Shown: one piece after another, positions 9,078 to 18,345 of the stretch
Numbering within the stretch: the first letter of the stretch is position 1
Layout of the letters: each line of letters opens with the position of its first letter
Assembly: GCF_010723575.1 (NCBI RefSeq)
Contig: NZ_BLKZ01000001.1
Span: 2,294,001 to 2,358,000 of the forward strand
Origin: Mycobacterium bourgelatii
Lineage (GTDB): Bacteria > Actinomycetota > Actinomycetes > Mycobacteriales > Mycobacteriaceae
Length of the DNA: 64,000 nt
Reading direction: 5' to 3'
The notes under the pieces: model-generated
What the model was told of the DNA's origin: nothing
The model's database searches: none
Seen by the model: the letters and a program-made list of their open reading frames with translations, nothing else
Made by a program: the position numbers and the translations under genes

Positions 9078-9213
9078 GGCGGCATTCGGCTACACCGAAG
9101 CCGCCATGGTGAACCAGGGTGCGGGTGTGCAGTCACCGAGGCCCGCGACATGGACGGGGCCTGTGATTCGGCTGCCCTGGCTATGCGGCAAGACAAGGCC
9201 AGCGAATACGCTG
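9078..9213 (+). promoter_or_regulatory. structured leader region upstream of lprF (three hairpins)
   Basis: The 294 bp between the divergent beta-lactamase-like gene and lprF hold no gene but fold strongly. The first hairpin is GGCGGC-A-TTCGG pairing with CCGAA-GCCGCC (9078-9105, one bulge). The second is AGGCCC with GGGCCT (9139-9144 and 9157-9162). The third is CAGCG with CGCTG (9200-9213). They precede the lprF start by 41 to 176 bases. This may be a 5' leader RNA, a small RNA or an attenuator. It does not match a riboswitch consensus that I can recall. Confidence 0.4.
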
Positions 9214-9253
9214 CCCCATTACTACCGGTCGGACAACTCAGCAAAGGTTGGTC

Positions 9254-10129
9254 ATGCCTGGCTTGATCTCACAAGCAAACCCTTCTCGTCGTCTGCTCTC
9301 CCGTCCTCGATTGACCCGCGTGCCCGTCGCGACCGTGGCGGCGGCGGCACTTTTCGCGTCAGTGCTCGCCGGATGCGGCGGCAAGTCGAACACCGCGAGC
9401 ACCGAGACCTCGGGCGCGACCTCCGCAACGTCGGGCGCGACGTCGGGCGCCCCCGCAACCTCCGGCGCATCCGGAACGTCCGGAGCGCCAGCGCCACAAG
9501 CCACGCCGCAGCTCTTGAAGGACGCCGCGAAGGCGACCGGCGACCTGCACAACATCCACATCGTGTTGGAGACAACCAACATCACGACGTTGCCCATGGA
9601 GAGCGTCAACGCCGATGTGACCAACCAGCCCGAGGACAAGGGCGGTCAGGCGGTCGGCGATGCCAGGGTGCGGATTGGCCCGAACGGGGGACCAGCCGTC
9701 CCGAAGGAGTTTGTCGTCACCAACAAGACCATGTACACCAAGGACGACTCGGGTAAGTACTCCTCGATGGGCCCGGCGGACAAGATCTATGACCCCGGCA
9801 TCGTCCTGGACAAGGACAAGGGACTTGGCTCCGTTATCGCCAGAGTTCAGGATCCGCAGGTTGCCGGGAATGAGACGATCGACGGTGTGGCCACCGTCAA
9901 GGTCACTGGGACCATCGATGCGGCGCTCGTCGATCCACTGGTGCCGCAGATCGGCAAAGGCGTGCAAACCCTGCCCATCACCTTGTACATCGCCGATGTG
10001 AATGCCGGCGGCGGCACGCCCACCACCCCGGTTCTGGTGCGCATGGTTCTCGACAAGGATCAGGGACACGTCACAGTCACCCTGTCGAAATGGGGTGAGG
10101 CCGTTACCATCCCGCCCGTGACGCAGTAG
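9254..10129 (+). CDS. lprF: lipoprotein LprF, LppX/LprAFG family
   Basis: 291 residues from ATG 9254. A basic N-terminus and hydrophobic stretch end in the lipobox LAGC with the acylated Cys41, followed by a Ser/Thr/Ala linker. The mature part has the LppX_LprAFG signature, including VTNKTMYTKDDSG, the YDPG segment and the end motif LSKWGEAVTIP. Members of this family have a half-barrel fold with a hydrophobic cavity and carry lipids across the periplasm-like space. In M. tuberculosis LprF has been linked to KdpD potassium sensing and glycolipid binding. The gene is single, followed by a terminator-like hairpin. Confidence 0.95.
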   Translation: MPGLISQANPSRRLLSRPRLTRVPVATVAAAALFASVLAGCGGKSNTASTETSGATSATSGATSGAPATSGASGTSGAPAPQATPQLLKDAAKATGDLHNIHIVLETTNITTLPMESVNADVTNQPEDKGGQAVGDARVRIGPNGGPAVPKEFVVTNKTMYTKDDSGKYSSMGPADKIYDPGIVLDKDKGLGSVIARVQDPQVAGNETIDGVATVKVTGTIDAALVDPLVPQIGKGVQTLPITLYIADVNAGGGTPTTPVLVRMVLDKDQGHVTVTLSKWGEAVTIPPVTQ

Positions 10130-10149
10130 GCCCGACAACACTCGGCGTG

Positions 10150-10187
10150 GAGCCGGCCCGGAGGCACGGGCACCTTCGGGCCGGTTC
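10150..10187 (+). terminator. terminator-like hairpin after lprF
   Basis: GAGCCGGCCCG (10150-10160) pairs over 11 positions with CGGGCCGGTTC (10177-10187), with one G-U pair and a 16-base loop. It begins 20 bases after the lprF stop. There is no T run, which is normal for mycobacterial intrinsic terminators. The rest of the 10130-10370 gap shows no gene. Confidence 0.6.
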
Positions 10188-10370
10188 CCACCCGAACGCC
10201 GCGTCGGAGCTAACAGTTGCGAGTGGTGTAACTCGTTTGGACACGCCCCGTTTCGGCGCGCCAAAATCCTTTGAGAATTCTCCAAGGCGCCCGCCCCACT
10301 ATTGGGCCCGTTCGTTCGAATCCCCGAGCGAGCGCCAGATCTTCCCCGATCGAACCTGGAGGAAACACGA

Positions 10371-11837
10371 ATGACCAACGACCTCCCTGACGTTCAGGAG
10401 CGTGGGCCCGGTCCACGCCTTGGGCCTCCGCCAGGTGGGCCGCCGGTGCTGTCAGACGTGTGGGTCTACAACGGGCGGGCTTACGATCTGAGTGACTGGA
10501 TCTCCAAGCATCCCGGCGGTGCGTTCTTCATCGGCCGCACCAAGAATCGCGATATCACCGCGATTGTCTCGTCGTACCACAAAGACACGGCGAAGGTTGA
10601 ACGGATGCTGGAGCGTTACGCGTTGGGCCGCGACGCGACTCCGCGTGACATCCATCCCAAACACAATGCGCCGCCGTTCCTTTTCAAGGAGACCTTCAAC
10701 AGTTGGCGCGACACCCCGCAATACGCCTTCGACAACCCCAACGACCTGATGCACCGGGTCAAGGCCCGCTTGAAGGAGCCGGCGCTGGCCGCGCGGATCA
10801 AGCGGATGGATCGGCTCTTCAACCTGGTGGTGGCGATGCTCGCCGTCAGCTACTTCGCGGTGCAGGCCGTTCGGTTGGTCGAGCCCCGCTGGATGCCGTT
10901 GTGGGCCTTCGTGATCGCCATGGTGCTGCTGCGCAGTTCGTTGGTCGGCTACGGCCACTACGCCTTGCATCGCCCGCAGCGCGGCGCTAATCGGGCCCTG
11001 GCGAACAGCTTTGACTTGAACTACATCGCGTTGGCTCTCGTGGTCGCCGACGGGCACACCCTGCTGCACCATCCGTACACCCAAAGCGACGTCGACATCA
11101 AGAAAAACGTCTTCACGATGATGATGCAGCTACCGCGGCTGTACCGAATTCCCGTGCACACGCTGCACAAGCTCGGCCACACCATCACCGGCATGGCCAT
11201 CCGCATCGCCGACGTGTGGAAGATGACCCGCAGAGTGGGGGTCGAAGAAGGCTACGGCAGCTGGCGCAACGCATTACCGCACTTCCTTGGCTCGTCCGGG
11301 GTGCGCCTGCTCCTCGTCGGTGAGTTGGTGGCGTTCACGCTGGCAGGCGACTTCTGGGCTTGGGCACTGCAATTCGTCGCGACGTTGTGGGTCAGCACCT
11401 TCATGGTCGTCGCCAGCCACGAGTTCGAGGACGAAACGGACGAGTTCGTCAAGGGTGAGGACTGGGGCATCGATCAGGTCGAGAACGCCAACGACCTGAA
11501 GGTGGTGGGCAACCGCTATGTCGACTGCTTCCTGTCCGCCGGGCTGAGTTCGCACCGCGTTCACCACGTGCTGCCGTTCCAGCGCAGCGGATTCGCCAAC
11601 ATCGTCACCGAAGACGTGCTGCGGGAAGAATCGGCGAAATTCGGTGTCGAATGGCTGCCCGCGAAAAGCTTCGTCACCGACCGGCTGCCCAAGTTGTGCC
11701 GCACCTATCTGCTGGCGCCATCCCGCCAGGCGAAAGAACGCAACTGGGGCTTCATCCGGGAGCACTTCTCGCCCACCGCTTTCAAAGCCAGTGCCAGCTA
11801 CGTGGCATGGGGCTTCATCGGAATCGGGTCGGTATGA
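10371..11837 (+). CDS. cytochrome b5-domain fatty acid desaturase/hydroxylase-type membrane protein (Rv1371-like)
   Basis: 488 residues from ATG 10371, with a strong GGAGG site. The N-terminal cytochrome b5 domain carries heme ligands H47 in HPGG and H70 in SSYHKD. Two pairs of membrane segments follow, with the three histidine boxes of integral-membrane di-iron desaturases and hydroxylases: GHYALH (H196-H200), GHTLLHH (229-234) and SHRVHH (395-399). The fusion supplies its own electron carrier. It would insert a double bond or hydroxyl into an acyl chain. The gene overlaps the Pks18-type synthase by ATGA, so the acyl substrate or the pyrone product of that enzyme is the likely target. The exact reaction is unknown. 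Confidence 0.9.
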   Translation: MTNDLPDVQERGPGPRLGPPPGGPPVLSDVWVYNGRAYDLSDWISKHPGGAFFIGRTKNRDITAIVSSYHKDTAKVERMLERYALGRDATPRDIHPKHNAPPFLFKETFNSWRDTPQYAFDNPNDLMHRVKARLKEPALAARIKRMDRLFNLVVAMLAVSYFAVQAVRLVEPRWMPLWAFVIAMVLLRSSLVGYGHYALHRPQRGANRALANSFDLNYIALALVVADGHTLLHHPYTQSDVDIKKNVFTMMMQLPRLYRIPVHTLHKLGHTITGMAIRIADVWKMTRRVGVEEGYGSWRNALPHFLGSSGVRLLLVGELVAFTLAGDFWAWALQFVATLWVSTFMVVASHEFEDETDEFVKGEDWGIDQVENANDLKVVGNRYVDCFLSAGLSSHRVHHVLPFQRSGFANIVTEDVLREESAKFGVEWLPAKSFVTDRLPKLCRTYLLAPSRQAKERNWGFIREHFSPTAFKASASYVAWGFIGIGSV

Positions 11838-13036
11838 GCGCCCCGGCAGAGAGCGGCGCGCTGCTCCCGACCGACCGTCCTGACCGGGACGGCCAGCACG
11901 ATGCCGAAATCGGTCTGGCCCAGTTGCCGCCGGCGCCACCGACGGCGGTCGCGGTCATCGAGAGCATCGCGACGGGCACGCCAAGCCGGATGGTCAGCCA
12001 GGCCGACGTCGCAGACCGCGTCGCCGAGCTTTTCCTTGATCCGACACAGCGGGAACGCATTCCGCGGGTGTACCAGAAGACGCGGATCGCCACCCGACAG
12101 ATGGCGGTCGACCCCCTCGACGCCGAATTCGACCGACTGCGACGGCAGCCGGGAACAGTCCGGGACCGGATGAACCTGTTCTACGAACACGCGGTACCGC
12201 TGGCGGTCGACGTGGCAGGCCGGGCGTTGGCCGGCGTGCCGTACGGCATGGACGAGATCGGTCTGGTCGTGTTCGTCACCAGCACCGGGTTCCTCGCTCC
12301 GGGAGTGGACGTCGCGATCGTCAAGCAACTCGGCCTGCCGCGGTCGGTGTCACGGGTCGTCATCAACTTCATGGGATGCGCGGCCGCGATGAACGCGATC
12401 CGCACCGCTGCGACGTACGTTCGTGCCCACCCAGCCATGAAGGCTCTCGTGGTGTGCATCGAATTGTGCTCGGTGAACGCCGTTTTCGCCGACGACATCA
12501 ATGACGTCGTCATACACAGCCTGTTCGGCGACGGCTGCGGTGCCGTGGTCATCGGTGCCAGCCAGGTGCAGGAGAAGCTCGATCCGGGCAGGGTGGTGAT
12601 TCGCAGCAGTTTCAGCCAGCTGCTCGACGACGCGGAAGACGGCATCGTGCTGGGCGTCAATCACAACGGCATCACCTGCGAGTTGTCCGAGAATCTTCCC
12701 GACTACATCTACCGCGGTGTCGAGTCGGTTATCGCGGAAGTCCTGCACGACAACGGATTGAAGAAGTCCGACATCGACCTGTGGGCCATCCACCCAGGCG
12801 GGCCCAAGATCATCGAGCAGTCGGCGCGCTCACTGCGAATCCCCGTCGAGCGTGCGGCGCAGAGCTGGGATGTGCTTGCCCGGTTCGGCAACATGCTCAG
12901 CGTTTCGTTGATCTTCGTCCTGGAAATGATGGTGCGCCAACCTGACTCGGTGAAGGAGATCTCGACGGGCATGGCCTTCGCGTTCGCGCCGGGTGTGACC
13001 ATCGAAGGCATGCTCTTCGACATAGTGAGGAGGTGA
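11834..13036 (+). CDS. pks18: type III polyketide synthase, long-chain alpha-pyrone synthase (Pks18/Rv1372)
   Basis: 400 residues from ATG 11834, which overlaps the preceding stop. The chalcone-synthase triad is C182 in NFMGCAAAMNA, H320 in WAIHPGG and N353 in FGNMLS; this is the M. tuberculosis Pks18 triad (Cys175, His313, Asn346) shifted by seven. Pks18 loads long-chain acyl-CoA and extends it with malonyl-CoA to tri- and tetraketide alkyl pyrones, using an unusual acyl tunnel. The N-terminal 35 residues are variable. Genes for a membrane desaturase/hydroxylase and a sulfotransferase flank it with overlapping or 4-bp junctions, which suggests a three-step lipid pathway. Confidence 0.93.
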   Translation: MSAPAESGALLPTDRPDRDGQHDAEIGLAQLPPAPPTAVAVIESIATGTPSRMVSQADVADRVAELFLDPTQRERIPRVYQKTRIATRQMAVDPLDAEFDRLRRQPGTVRDRMNLFYEHAVPLAVDVAGRALAGVPYGMDEIGLVVFVTSTGFLAPGVDVAIVKQLGLPRSVSRVVINFMGCAAAMNAIRTAATYVRAHPAMKALVVCIELCSVNAVFADDINDVVIHSLFGDGCGAVVIGASQVQEKLDPGRVVIRSSFSQLLDDAEDGIVLGVNHNGITCELSENLPDYIYRGVESVIAEVLHDNGLKKSDIDLWAIHPGGPKIIEQSARSLRIPVERAAQSWDVLARFGNMLSVSLIFVLEMMVRQPDSVKEISTGMAFAFAPGVTIEGMLFDIVRR

Positions 13037-13040
13037 CCGC

Positions 13041-14015
13041 ATGAACAGGAATCAGCTGGTGAGCGACCGCGTCCTCTACCGCGAACTGATGACGGACAAC
13101 TTACGTTGGGACGCATTGGAATTGCGCGACGGCGACATCATCATCTCGACCCCGCCGAAGTGCGGCATGACCTGGACGCAACGCCTGGTCTCGCTGCTGA
13201 TCTTCGACGGGCCAGAACTTCCCGGGCCGTTGTCGACCATATCGCCGTGGCTGGACCAGACCATCCGGCCGATCGAAGAGGTCGTGGCAACCCTCGACGC
13301 CCAGACCCACCGGCGGTTCATCAAGACCCACACACCGCTGGACGGCCTCATTCTCGACGACCGCGTCACCTACATCTGCGTGGGCCGCGATCCGCGTGAC
13401 GCCGCCGTTTCGATGTTGCACCAGAGCACCAACATGGACCGGGGCCGGATGCGGGAGTTACATGAAGCGGCCGTGCCGGAAGCCGAACGGACCGGGCCGC
13501 CGGCGCCCGAACCGGGCCCTGGACGTGGTGTGACCGAGGAGTTCCGGCACTGGCTGGAGGGGCCGGCCCTGCCACCGCCGGGGGTGGGGTTCACCCCGCC
13601 CAAGGGAATCGGCACGCTCGCGAACGTGCTGCACCAGTTCGGCAAGGTCTGGGAGCGGCGGCATCTGCCGAACGTGGCCTTGTTCCATTACGCCGACTAC
13701 CAGGCGGATCTGCCAGGGGAGTTGGTGCGGTTGGCCTCGGTGCTGGGTATCAGGTTCACCCGCGAGCGGGCGGCAGAGCTGGCTCAGCACGCCTCATTGG
13801 GGGCGATGCGCTCTCGCGCCGCGCAGTACGCACCCAACACCACCGACGGCATCTGGCACAGCGACGAGCAGTTCTTCCGGCACGGCCGCAGCGGGGAGTG
13901 GCAGGAGTACTTCACCGTTGACGAATACCGGCGCTACAACCACCGCATCAACCAGCTCGCCCGGCCGGACCTGCTCGCGTGGGTGCATGAGGGTCGTGCG
14001 GGGTGCGCCCCGTAG
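13041..14015 (+). CDS. PAPS-dependent sulfotransferase (Rv1373-like)
   Basis: A 324-residue cytosolic sulfotransferase. The 5'-phosphosulfate loop is TPPKCGMTWTQ (residues 37-47) and the 3'-phosphate site is GRDPRDAAVSML (115-126). The catalytic base is probably the His in RFIKTHTPL. A proline-rich insertion lies around residues 150-190. The M. tuberculosis orthologue Rv1373 is reported to sulfate glycolipids in vitro. Its start follows the Pks18-type stop by 4 bp with a strong AGGAGG site, so it is translated from the same message. A sulfated alkylpyrone or another modified lipid is a plausible product; this is inference. Confidence 0.9.
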   Translation: MNRNQLVSDRVLYRELMTDNLRWDALELRDGDIIISTPPKCGMTWTQRLVSLLIFDGPELPGPLSTISPWLDQTIRPIEEVVATLDAQTHRRFIKTHTPLDGLILDDRVTYICVGRDPRDAAVSMLHQSTNMDRGRMRELHEAAVPEAERTGPPAPEPGPGRGVTEEFRHWLEGPALPPPGVGFTPPKGIGTLANVLHQFGKVWERRHLPNVALFHYADYQADLPGELVRLASVLGIRFTRERAAELAQHASLGAMRSRAAQYAPNTTDGIWHSDEQFFRHGRSGEWQEYFTVDEYRRYNHRINQLARPDLLAWVHEGRAGCAP

Positions 14016-14019
14016 TGGT

Positions 14020-14049
14020 GCCCCCGTAATGCCGAGCGGTCGCGGGGGC
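14020..14049. terminator. hairpin between convergent sulfotransferase and methyltransferase genes
   Basis: GCCCCCG (14020-14026) pairs perfectly with CGGGGGC (14043-14049) around a 16-base loop, at the junction of the two convergent genes and touching the methyltransferase stop. It could end transcription in both directions. Confidence 0.5.
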
Positions 14050-14051
14050 CG

Positions 14052-14714
14052 CTAGGCGTCGCGGCGCTGTGCGCGCACGTACCAGAAGGCCATCTCGACC
14101 TCGTTGCCGTCCAGCTCGCGGGTCACCCGCACCGGCTCCAGCAACACGATCTCCCACCCCGCCCCGTCGAGGACGTCGCGCAGGGTCTGCTCGGGTACCG
14201 ACGGTCGCGGCCACTCCTCGTCGGGCGGGATCGCGTCGGAAAAACAGCTCATCAATAGGGTGGCGCCTGCCCTGGTGGCCCGGTGTACGGCGGCCGCATA
14301 ACTGCGCTTGCCGTCGTCGTCGAGGCAGTGGAACATGCCGCTGTCGATGACGGTGTCGAAGGCGTCGGTGTAGCCGTCCAGCTTGGTGGAGTCGGCGACG
14401 GCGAACGTCACCTCGACGCCGGCCTCCTTAGCCCGCTGTTCGGCGGTGGCCAGCGCCGTCGGCGAGATGTCCAGGCCCGTCACGTCATATCCGTTCTTGG
14501 CCAGGAAGATGGTGTTGTCACCGAGGCCGCAGCCGACGTCGAGGACCTCGCCACGCACCCAACCGTTGGCATGCCAGGCGATGACATTCTCTTTGGGCGC
14601 CTTGGTGTCCCAGGGCGGCGTCTGCACCGCGGGCAGGCCTTCACCTGGGCTCTCACCGCGGTAAAGGGCGTCGAAGTCAATGCGCGGGGGAGGGGAGTCA
14701 GGAGAACGTGTCAT
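14052..14714 (-). CDS. class I SAM-dependent methyltransferase (Rv1377c-like)
   Basis: A 220-residue Rossmann-fold methyltransferase. Motif I is VLDVGCGLGDN (residues 58-68), followed by an acidic residue in GLDIS at the end of strand 2 and DTVIDSGMFHCL for motif III. The N-terminal YRGESPGEGLP resembles the thiol/tellurite-type methyltransferase group, which sometimes act on small substrates. It matches M. tuberculosis Rv1377c by sequence and by position left of the pyr operon. Rv1374c-1376 and Rv1378c are not seen here. The substrate is unknown. Confidence 0.87.
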   Translation of the reverse strand: MTRSPDSPPPRIDFDALYRGESPGEGLPAVQTPPWDTKAPKENVIAWHANGWVRGEVLDVGCGLGDNTIFLAKNGYDVTGLDISPTALATAEQRAKEAGVEVTFAVADSTKLDGYTDAFDTVIDSGMFHCLDDDGKRSYAAAVHRATRAGATLLMSCFSDAIPPDEEWPRPSVPEQTLRDVLDGAGWEIVLLEPVRVTRELDGNEVEMAFWYVRAQRRDA

Positions 14715-14785
14715 TCCTTCGAGCTTAGAACTGTGTTGCGCGTGGCCACATGCTCAGAAGGTGTGGCCGGGCGAGTGCGACAGGA

Positions 14786-14809
14786 CCGGTGCCAGCGCGG
14801 CGGCACCGG
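14786..14809. repeat. strong inverted repeat in the 14715-15063 gap
   Basis: CCGGTGCC (14786-14793) pairs perfectly with GGCACCGG (14802-14809) over an 8-base loop. It lies 72 bp upstream of the methyltransferase start and 255 bp beyond the PE_PGRS stop. It could be a terminator of the PE_PGRS message or leader structure. I see no gene elsewhere in this 349-bp gap. Confidence 0.4.
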
Positions 14810-15063
14810 GTCGCGCTGGCAAAAGGTGTGGAGCCGGTACCCACGCTGAGGCGACCATCTCCAAGGCGGTAGTCGATCGGGTCTCGGATCCCAGCAACTG
14901 CGTGCCGGGTTCTGCCGGCCGGTGATTCCGTGGTGTGCACGTGCTAGCTGCCCACACAGCCGTGAGGCCGTCATCGATTGCGGCAAGCCGCAGTGTCTGC
15001 TCCGGTCCTGACGGCTTGGCTGTTGCGGTCTGGGCCGCGTAAGCGCTGGTGTTATGGCGAGTT

Positions 15064-17822
15064 TCAGCCGTTTGGTCCGTCGGTGCCAGGTGTGCCGTCG
15101 GGCTGGCCGTTGGTGCCATTCCCGCCATTCTCACCGTTGTCGATGTTCGCTTGGCCGCCCATTCCGCCAGCGCCGCCGTGTCCATCGCCACCCACCCCGG
15201 GTGTGCTGCCGTTGCCGCCGTTGCCGCCGTTGCCGCCTCGTGCGTCTTCAACGCCAAAGCTGCTATAAGGCAAGGCCCTACCGCCGACGCCGCCGGCGCC
15301 GCCGTCAGCGCCGGCACCTGTGCCTCCGTCGCCGCCGGTGCCTCCGTCGCCGCCAATAGCGGTGGAGTTGAAGGCGGCACCGTTAGAAATGATTATCCCA
15401 TCGCCCCCCTGGCCGCCGTTGCCGCCGAGAGCGCCGCCGGTGCCCCCGGCGCCGCCTGCCCCGCCCTTGCCGCCGGTGGCGGTGCCGGTGGCGGTGTCAC
15501 CGGCGAAGTTAGCTGTCACCGACCCCGCCCCGCCTGCGCCACCGTCGCCGCCGGTAGCCCCGGTGCCGCTGACGCCGCCTGCGCCACCCATGGCGGTGCC
15601 TGTCGCCTGGGTGCCCGTCCCAGTGCTAGCGATGATGCCGTCGCCGCCGGCCCCGCCGCTGAGGCCGCTACCGGTGCCGTTGCCGCCTGATCCGCCGAGT
15701 GCGACCCCGCTTGCGGCGCTGGTGGCTTGGGCGGTGGAGATCTTGGCGAGGCCGCCGTTGCCGCCGGTGCCTCCGTTGGTGCCGGTGCCGCCGTTGCCGC
15801 CGGTGGCGGTGGCGTCAGTGATGGTGCCGCCAGAATTCAAAAAATTTTCCCGGGCGACGCTCGCGGCACCGCCGTTGCCGCCGATGCCCCCGGCGATGCC
15901 TGCGCCGCCGGCACCCCCGGTTGCAGTGCCGCCAGTGATGGTTTCGCTGCCGTCAATGCCGTTGATGCCGACGTTGGCGGAGCCCCCGGTACCGCCGGTC
16001 CCGCCGTCGCTGCCGGTCCCGCCCGCACCGCCGGTGGCGGTGCCGCCGGTAACCGCGCCGCCGTTGCTGGCGATGGCGGCGTATCCGCCGGCGCCGCCGG
16101 TGCCGCCGTTGGTGCCGGTCCCGCCGGCGCCGCCGGTGGCCTTACCACCGACGACAGTGCCGGCGCCTAGGACGCTGGCGGTCCCGTAGCCGCCGGCTCC
16201 GCCGAGACCGCCGGCGGCGCCGCCGGTCCCGCCGGCGCCGCCGATAGCAGTGAAGCCCGTGATAGAGCTGCCTGTGGCGCCGGCGACAACGCCGGCAAAG
16301 GCACCAGTGCCACCAGCCCCGCCGGCGGCGGTGTTGGTGCCGGCCCCACCGGTCCCGCCTGTACCGCCGGTGGCGGTGCTGTTGCTAACGGAGCCACCGT
16401 TGAGTTCCAGGGCCAGGGCGGCGCCGCCCCCGCCACCACCGCCGCCGCCCCAGCCGGCCGCGGTTCCGGTGCCCGTGCCGCCTGTGCCGCCGGCCCCGCC
16501 CTTACCGGCGGTGGCGGTATTGCCAACACCATTGGCCTGGCTCCCGCCGGTCCCACCGGCCCCACCTTTGCCGCCGTCACCGAAGAGCCCGCCGTCGGTG
16601 CCTTGACCGCCCATGCCCCCAGTCCCGCCGACGCCACCAGCCTCCGGCAGCGCATCCAGCCCCATGAACTGGCCGTCGCCGCCTCTACCGCCGACTCCAC
16701 CGGCGCCGCCGGCACCACCGCCGATGCCACCAACGCCGGTACCGCCAGCACCGCCGTTGCCGCCGTCACCACCGGCGCTGGCCTGCAAGCCCACCCCGCC
16801 GGTGCCGGCACCGCCGGTGCCGCCGGCACCGCCGGTTCCCCCGGTGCCCGCGGCGGCCCCACCGCCGCCTAGTCCGGCAGCCCCTCCCTTGCCTCCGTTG
16901 CCCCCCTTGCCGGCGCCCGAGCCGGTATCGGCCGCGCCGGTACCACCCTGACCGCCAGTGCCGCCGTCACCGCCGACACCACCACCGCCATGGGCGCCCG
17001 CCTGGCCGAACAGTAGCGAGCCGCGACCGCCCGCCCCGCCGACACCGCCCTCGCCGCCGTCGCCGCCGTCGCCGCCGGTGCCACCGTTGGGATTTCCGAT
17101 CACCCCGGCGCTGCCCATCCCGCCGGCCCCGCCAGCACCTCCGGCGCCGCCCTGACCACCGGCGCCGCCATTGCCGAACAACAGCCCGCCGTTGCCGCCG
17201 GCCCCGCCCACCCCACCCACCCGCCAATATTGCCCTTGGCGCCGATGCCGCCGATGGCGCCGGTCGTACCCGTTCCGCCGGCCCCGCCAGCCCCGCCATT
17301 ACCGAACAGGAACGCAGACCCACCGTTTCCGCCAGGCTGGCCGGGAGCCCCGGACCCACCATTGCCGCCATTACCGAAAAGCCACCCGCCCGGCCCGCCG
17401 GCCTGCCCGGTCCCGGGCGCGCCGTGGGTACCGTCGCCGAACAACGGACGTCCCGTCAACTGCTCCACCGGACCGCCCGCCGCTGTTGCCGCGGCCACAG
17501 CCTGAACGCCGTGCTGCAAGGACAGCAAGGGTGAGGTATTGGCGGCCTCGGCGGCGGCATACAGAAACCCGCCCGAGGTCAACGCCTGCACGAACTGTGC
17601 ATGAAACAGTGCCGTCTGCGCACTGAGTGCCTGATACTCCTGGGCGTAGCCGGCGAATAAGCGTGAAATCGCCACCGACACCTCATCCGCAGCCGCAGCC
17701 GCCAACGACGTCGTCGAACCCGCAGCCGCCGCGTCGGCGGCCCTAATGCCCGCACCGATGTCGGTCAAATTCGCGGTCGCAGCGGCCAGAGCCTCATGCG
17801 CTATGACAACAAACGACGACAC
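15064..17822 (-). pseudogene. PE_PGRS family gene with a frameshift
   Basis: The gene starts with GTG at 17822. The first about 100 residues are a PE domain (SSFVVIAHEALAAATANLTD onward, with the conserved segment before the PE/PGRS junction ending in LTGRPLFGDG). It then runs into Gly-Gly-Ala and Gly-Gly-Asn repeats. At about 17195-17222, in a G-rich stretch, the repeat frame moves by -1: one base appears missing. From there the repeats continue to a TGA at 15064, ending in a DGPNG tail. Without the frameshift the protein would be about 919 residues. As written, translation gives a 240-residue PE protein with an aberrant tail. It could be a real disruption, a phase-variable tract or an assembly error. 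PE_PGRS proteins are exported to the cell surface through ESX-5. Confidence 0.85.
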
Positions 17823-18282
17823 TAAACGGCTCCCGTCTCGCTACAACTCCACTGGCAGGTACCTAGGACCGCATAATTTACCGATGCTTAAAAGAGATTC
17901 ACAAGGCAACACGACAACTCTGACGCAAGCGTAAATTACGTTGGTCTATAGTCTTCGAACCGCTTGTGCCGCAACGAATGTTCGTCTGCGACCCCGATGG
18001 CCGAGCCTGGCAGACATCAGGTTCGAGCACCCAGAGATTTCGTTATTTACGACTGTGTCAGTAGATCACGATCGGTGCAATGGATCGGACTTGTTCGTCA
18101 AACGGACGACGGAAGTTGCGAAGTCGCCCTCGCGGTAGGAGCTGATATTGCAGCCGAGCGCGGACCCCCAAAAGTCCGCGTGAGCCCCAACCGCATGATC
18201 CGATTGAGGCGCAGTTCGTCAAGAGTCGATCGTCACGAACGCGCCGGTTCAGCGCGACCTGCGTCGTCGAATGGCGGCGTGT
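17823..18282. other. non-coding stretch between the PE_PGRS gene and the pyr promoter
   Basis: No open frame here has coding character. The left end must hold the PE_PGRS promoter; a TAAATT hexamer on the minus strand near 17876 would fit a -10 box but is not strong evidence. Base composition is lower in GC than the flanking genes. Confidence 0.5.
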
Positions 18283-18345
18283 TACGCTGCCCGGCAGTCG
18301 ACATCCTTTAACGGGCCGTCCAGAGAGGCGGAGAAGGAGGTCAGT
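18283..18345 (+). promoter_or_regulatory. pyr operon promoter/leader with PyrR-binding loop
   Basis: The leader contains TCCAGAGAGGC (18319-18329), which fits the PyrR RNA-loop consensus ARUCCNGNGAGGYU at its core. It is flanked by short complementary arms and runs straight into the pyrR ribosome site GAGAAGGAGG. No terminator/antiterminator pair is visible, so regulation would be translational: PyrR with UMP would hold the hairpin and hide the ribosome site. This is the mechanism described for mycobacteria. A TACGCT at 18283-18288 is a possible -10 box; that part is weak. Confidence 0.7.

Noticed and set aside
15320..17155. Long proline-rich open frames on the plus strand
   Set aside because: They are the complement of the PE_PGRS glycine repeats, not genes; the same applies at 36326-37780.
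15064..17400. Possible CRISPR or tandem repeat array
   Set aside because: The repeats are short GGNGGN codon repeats of a PE_PGRS gene without spacers.
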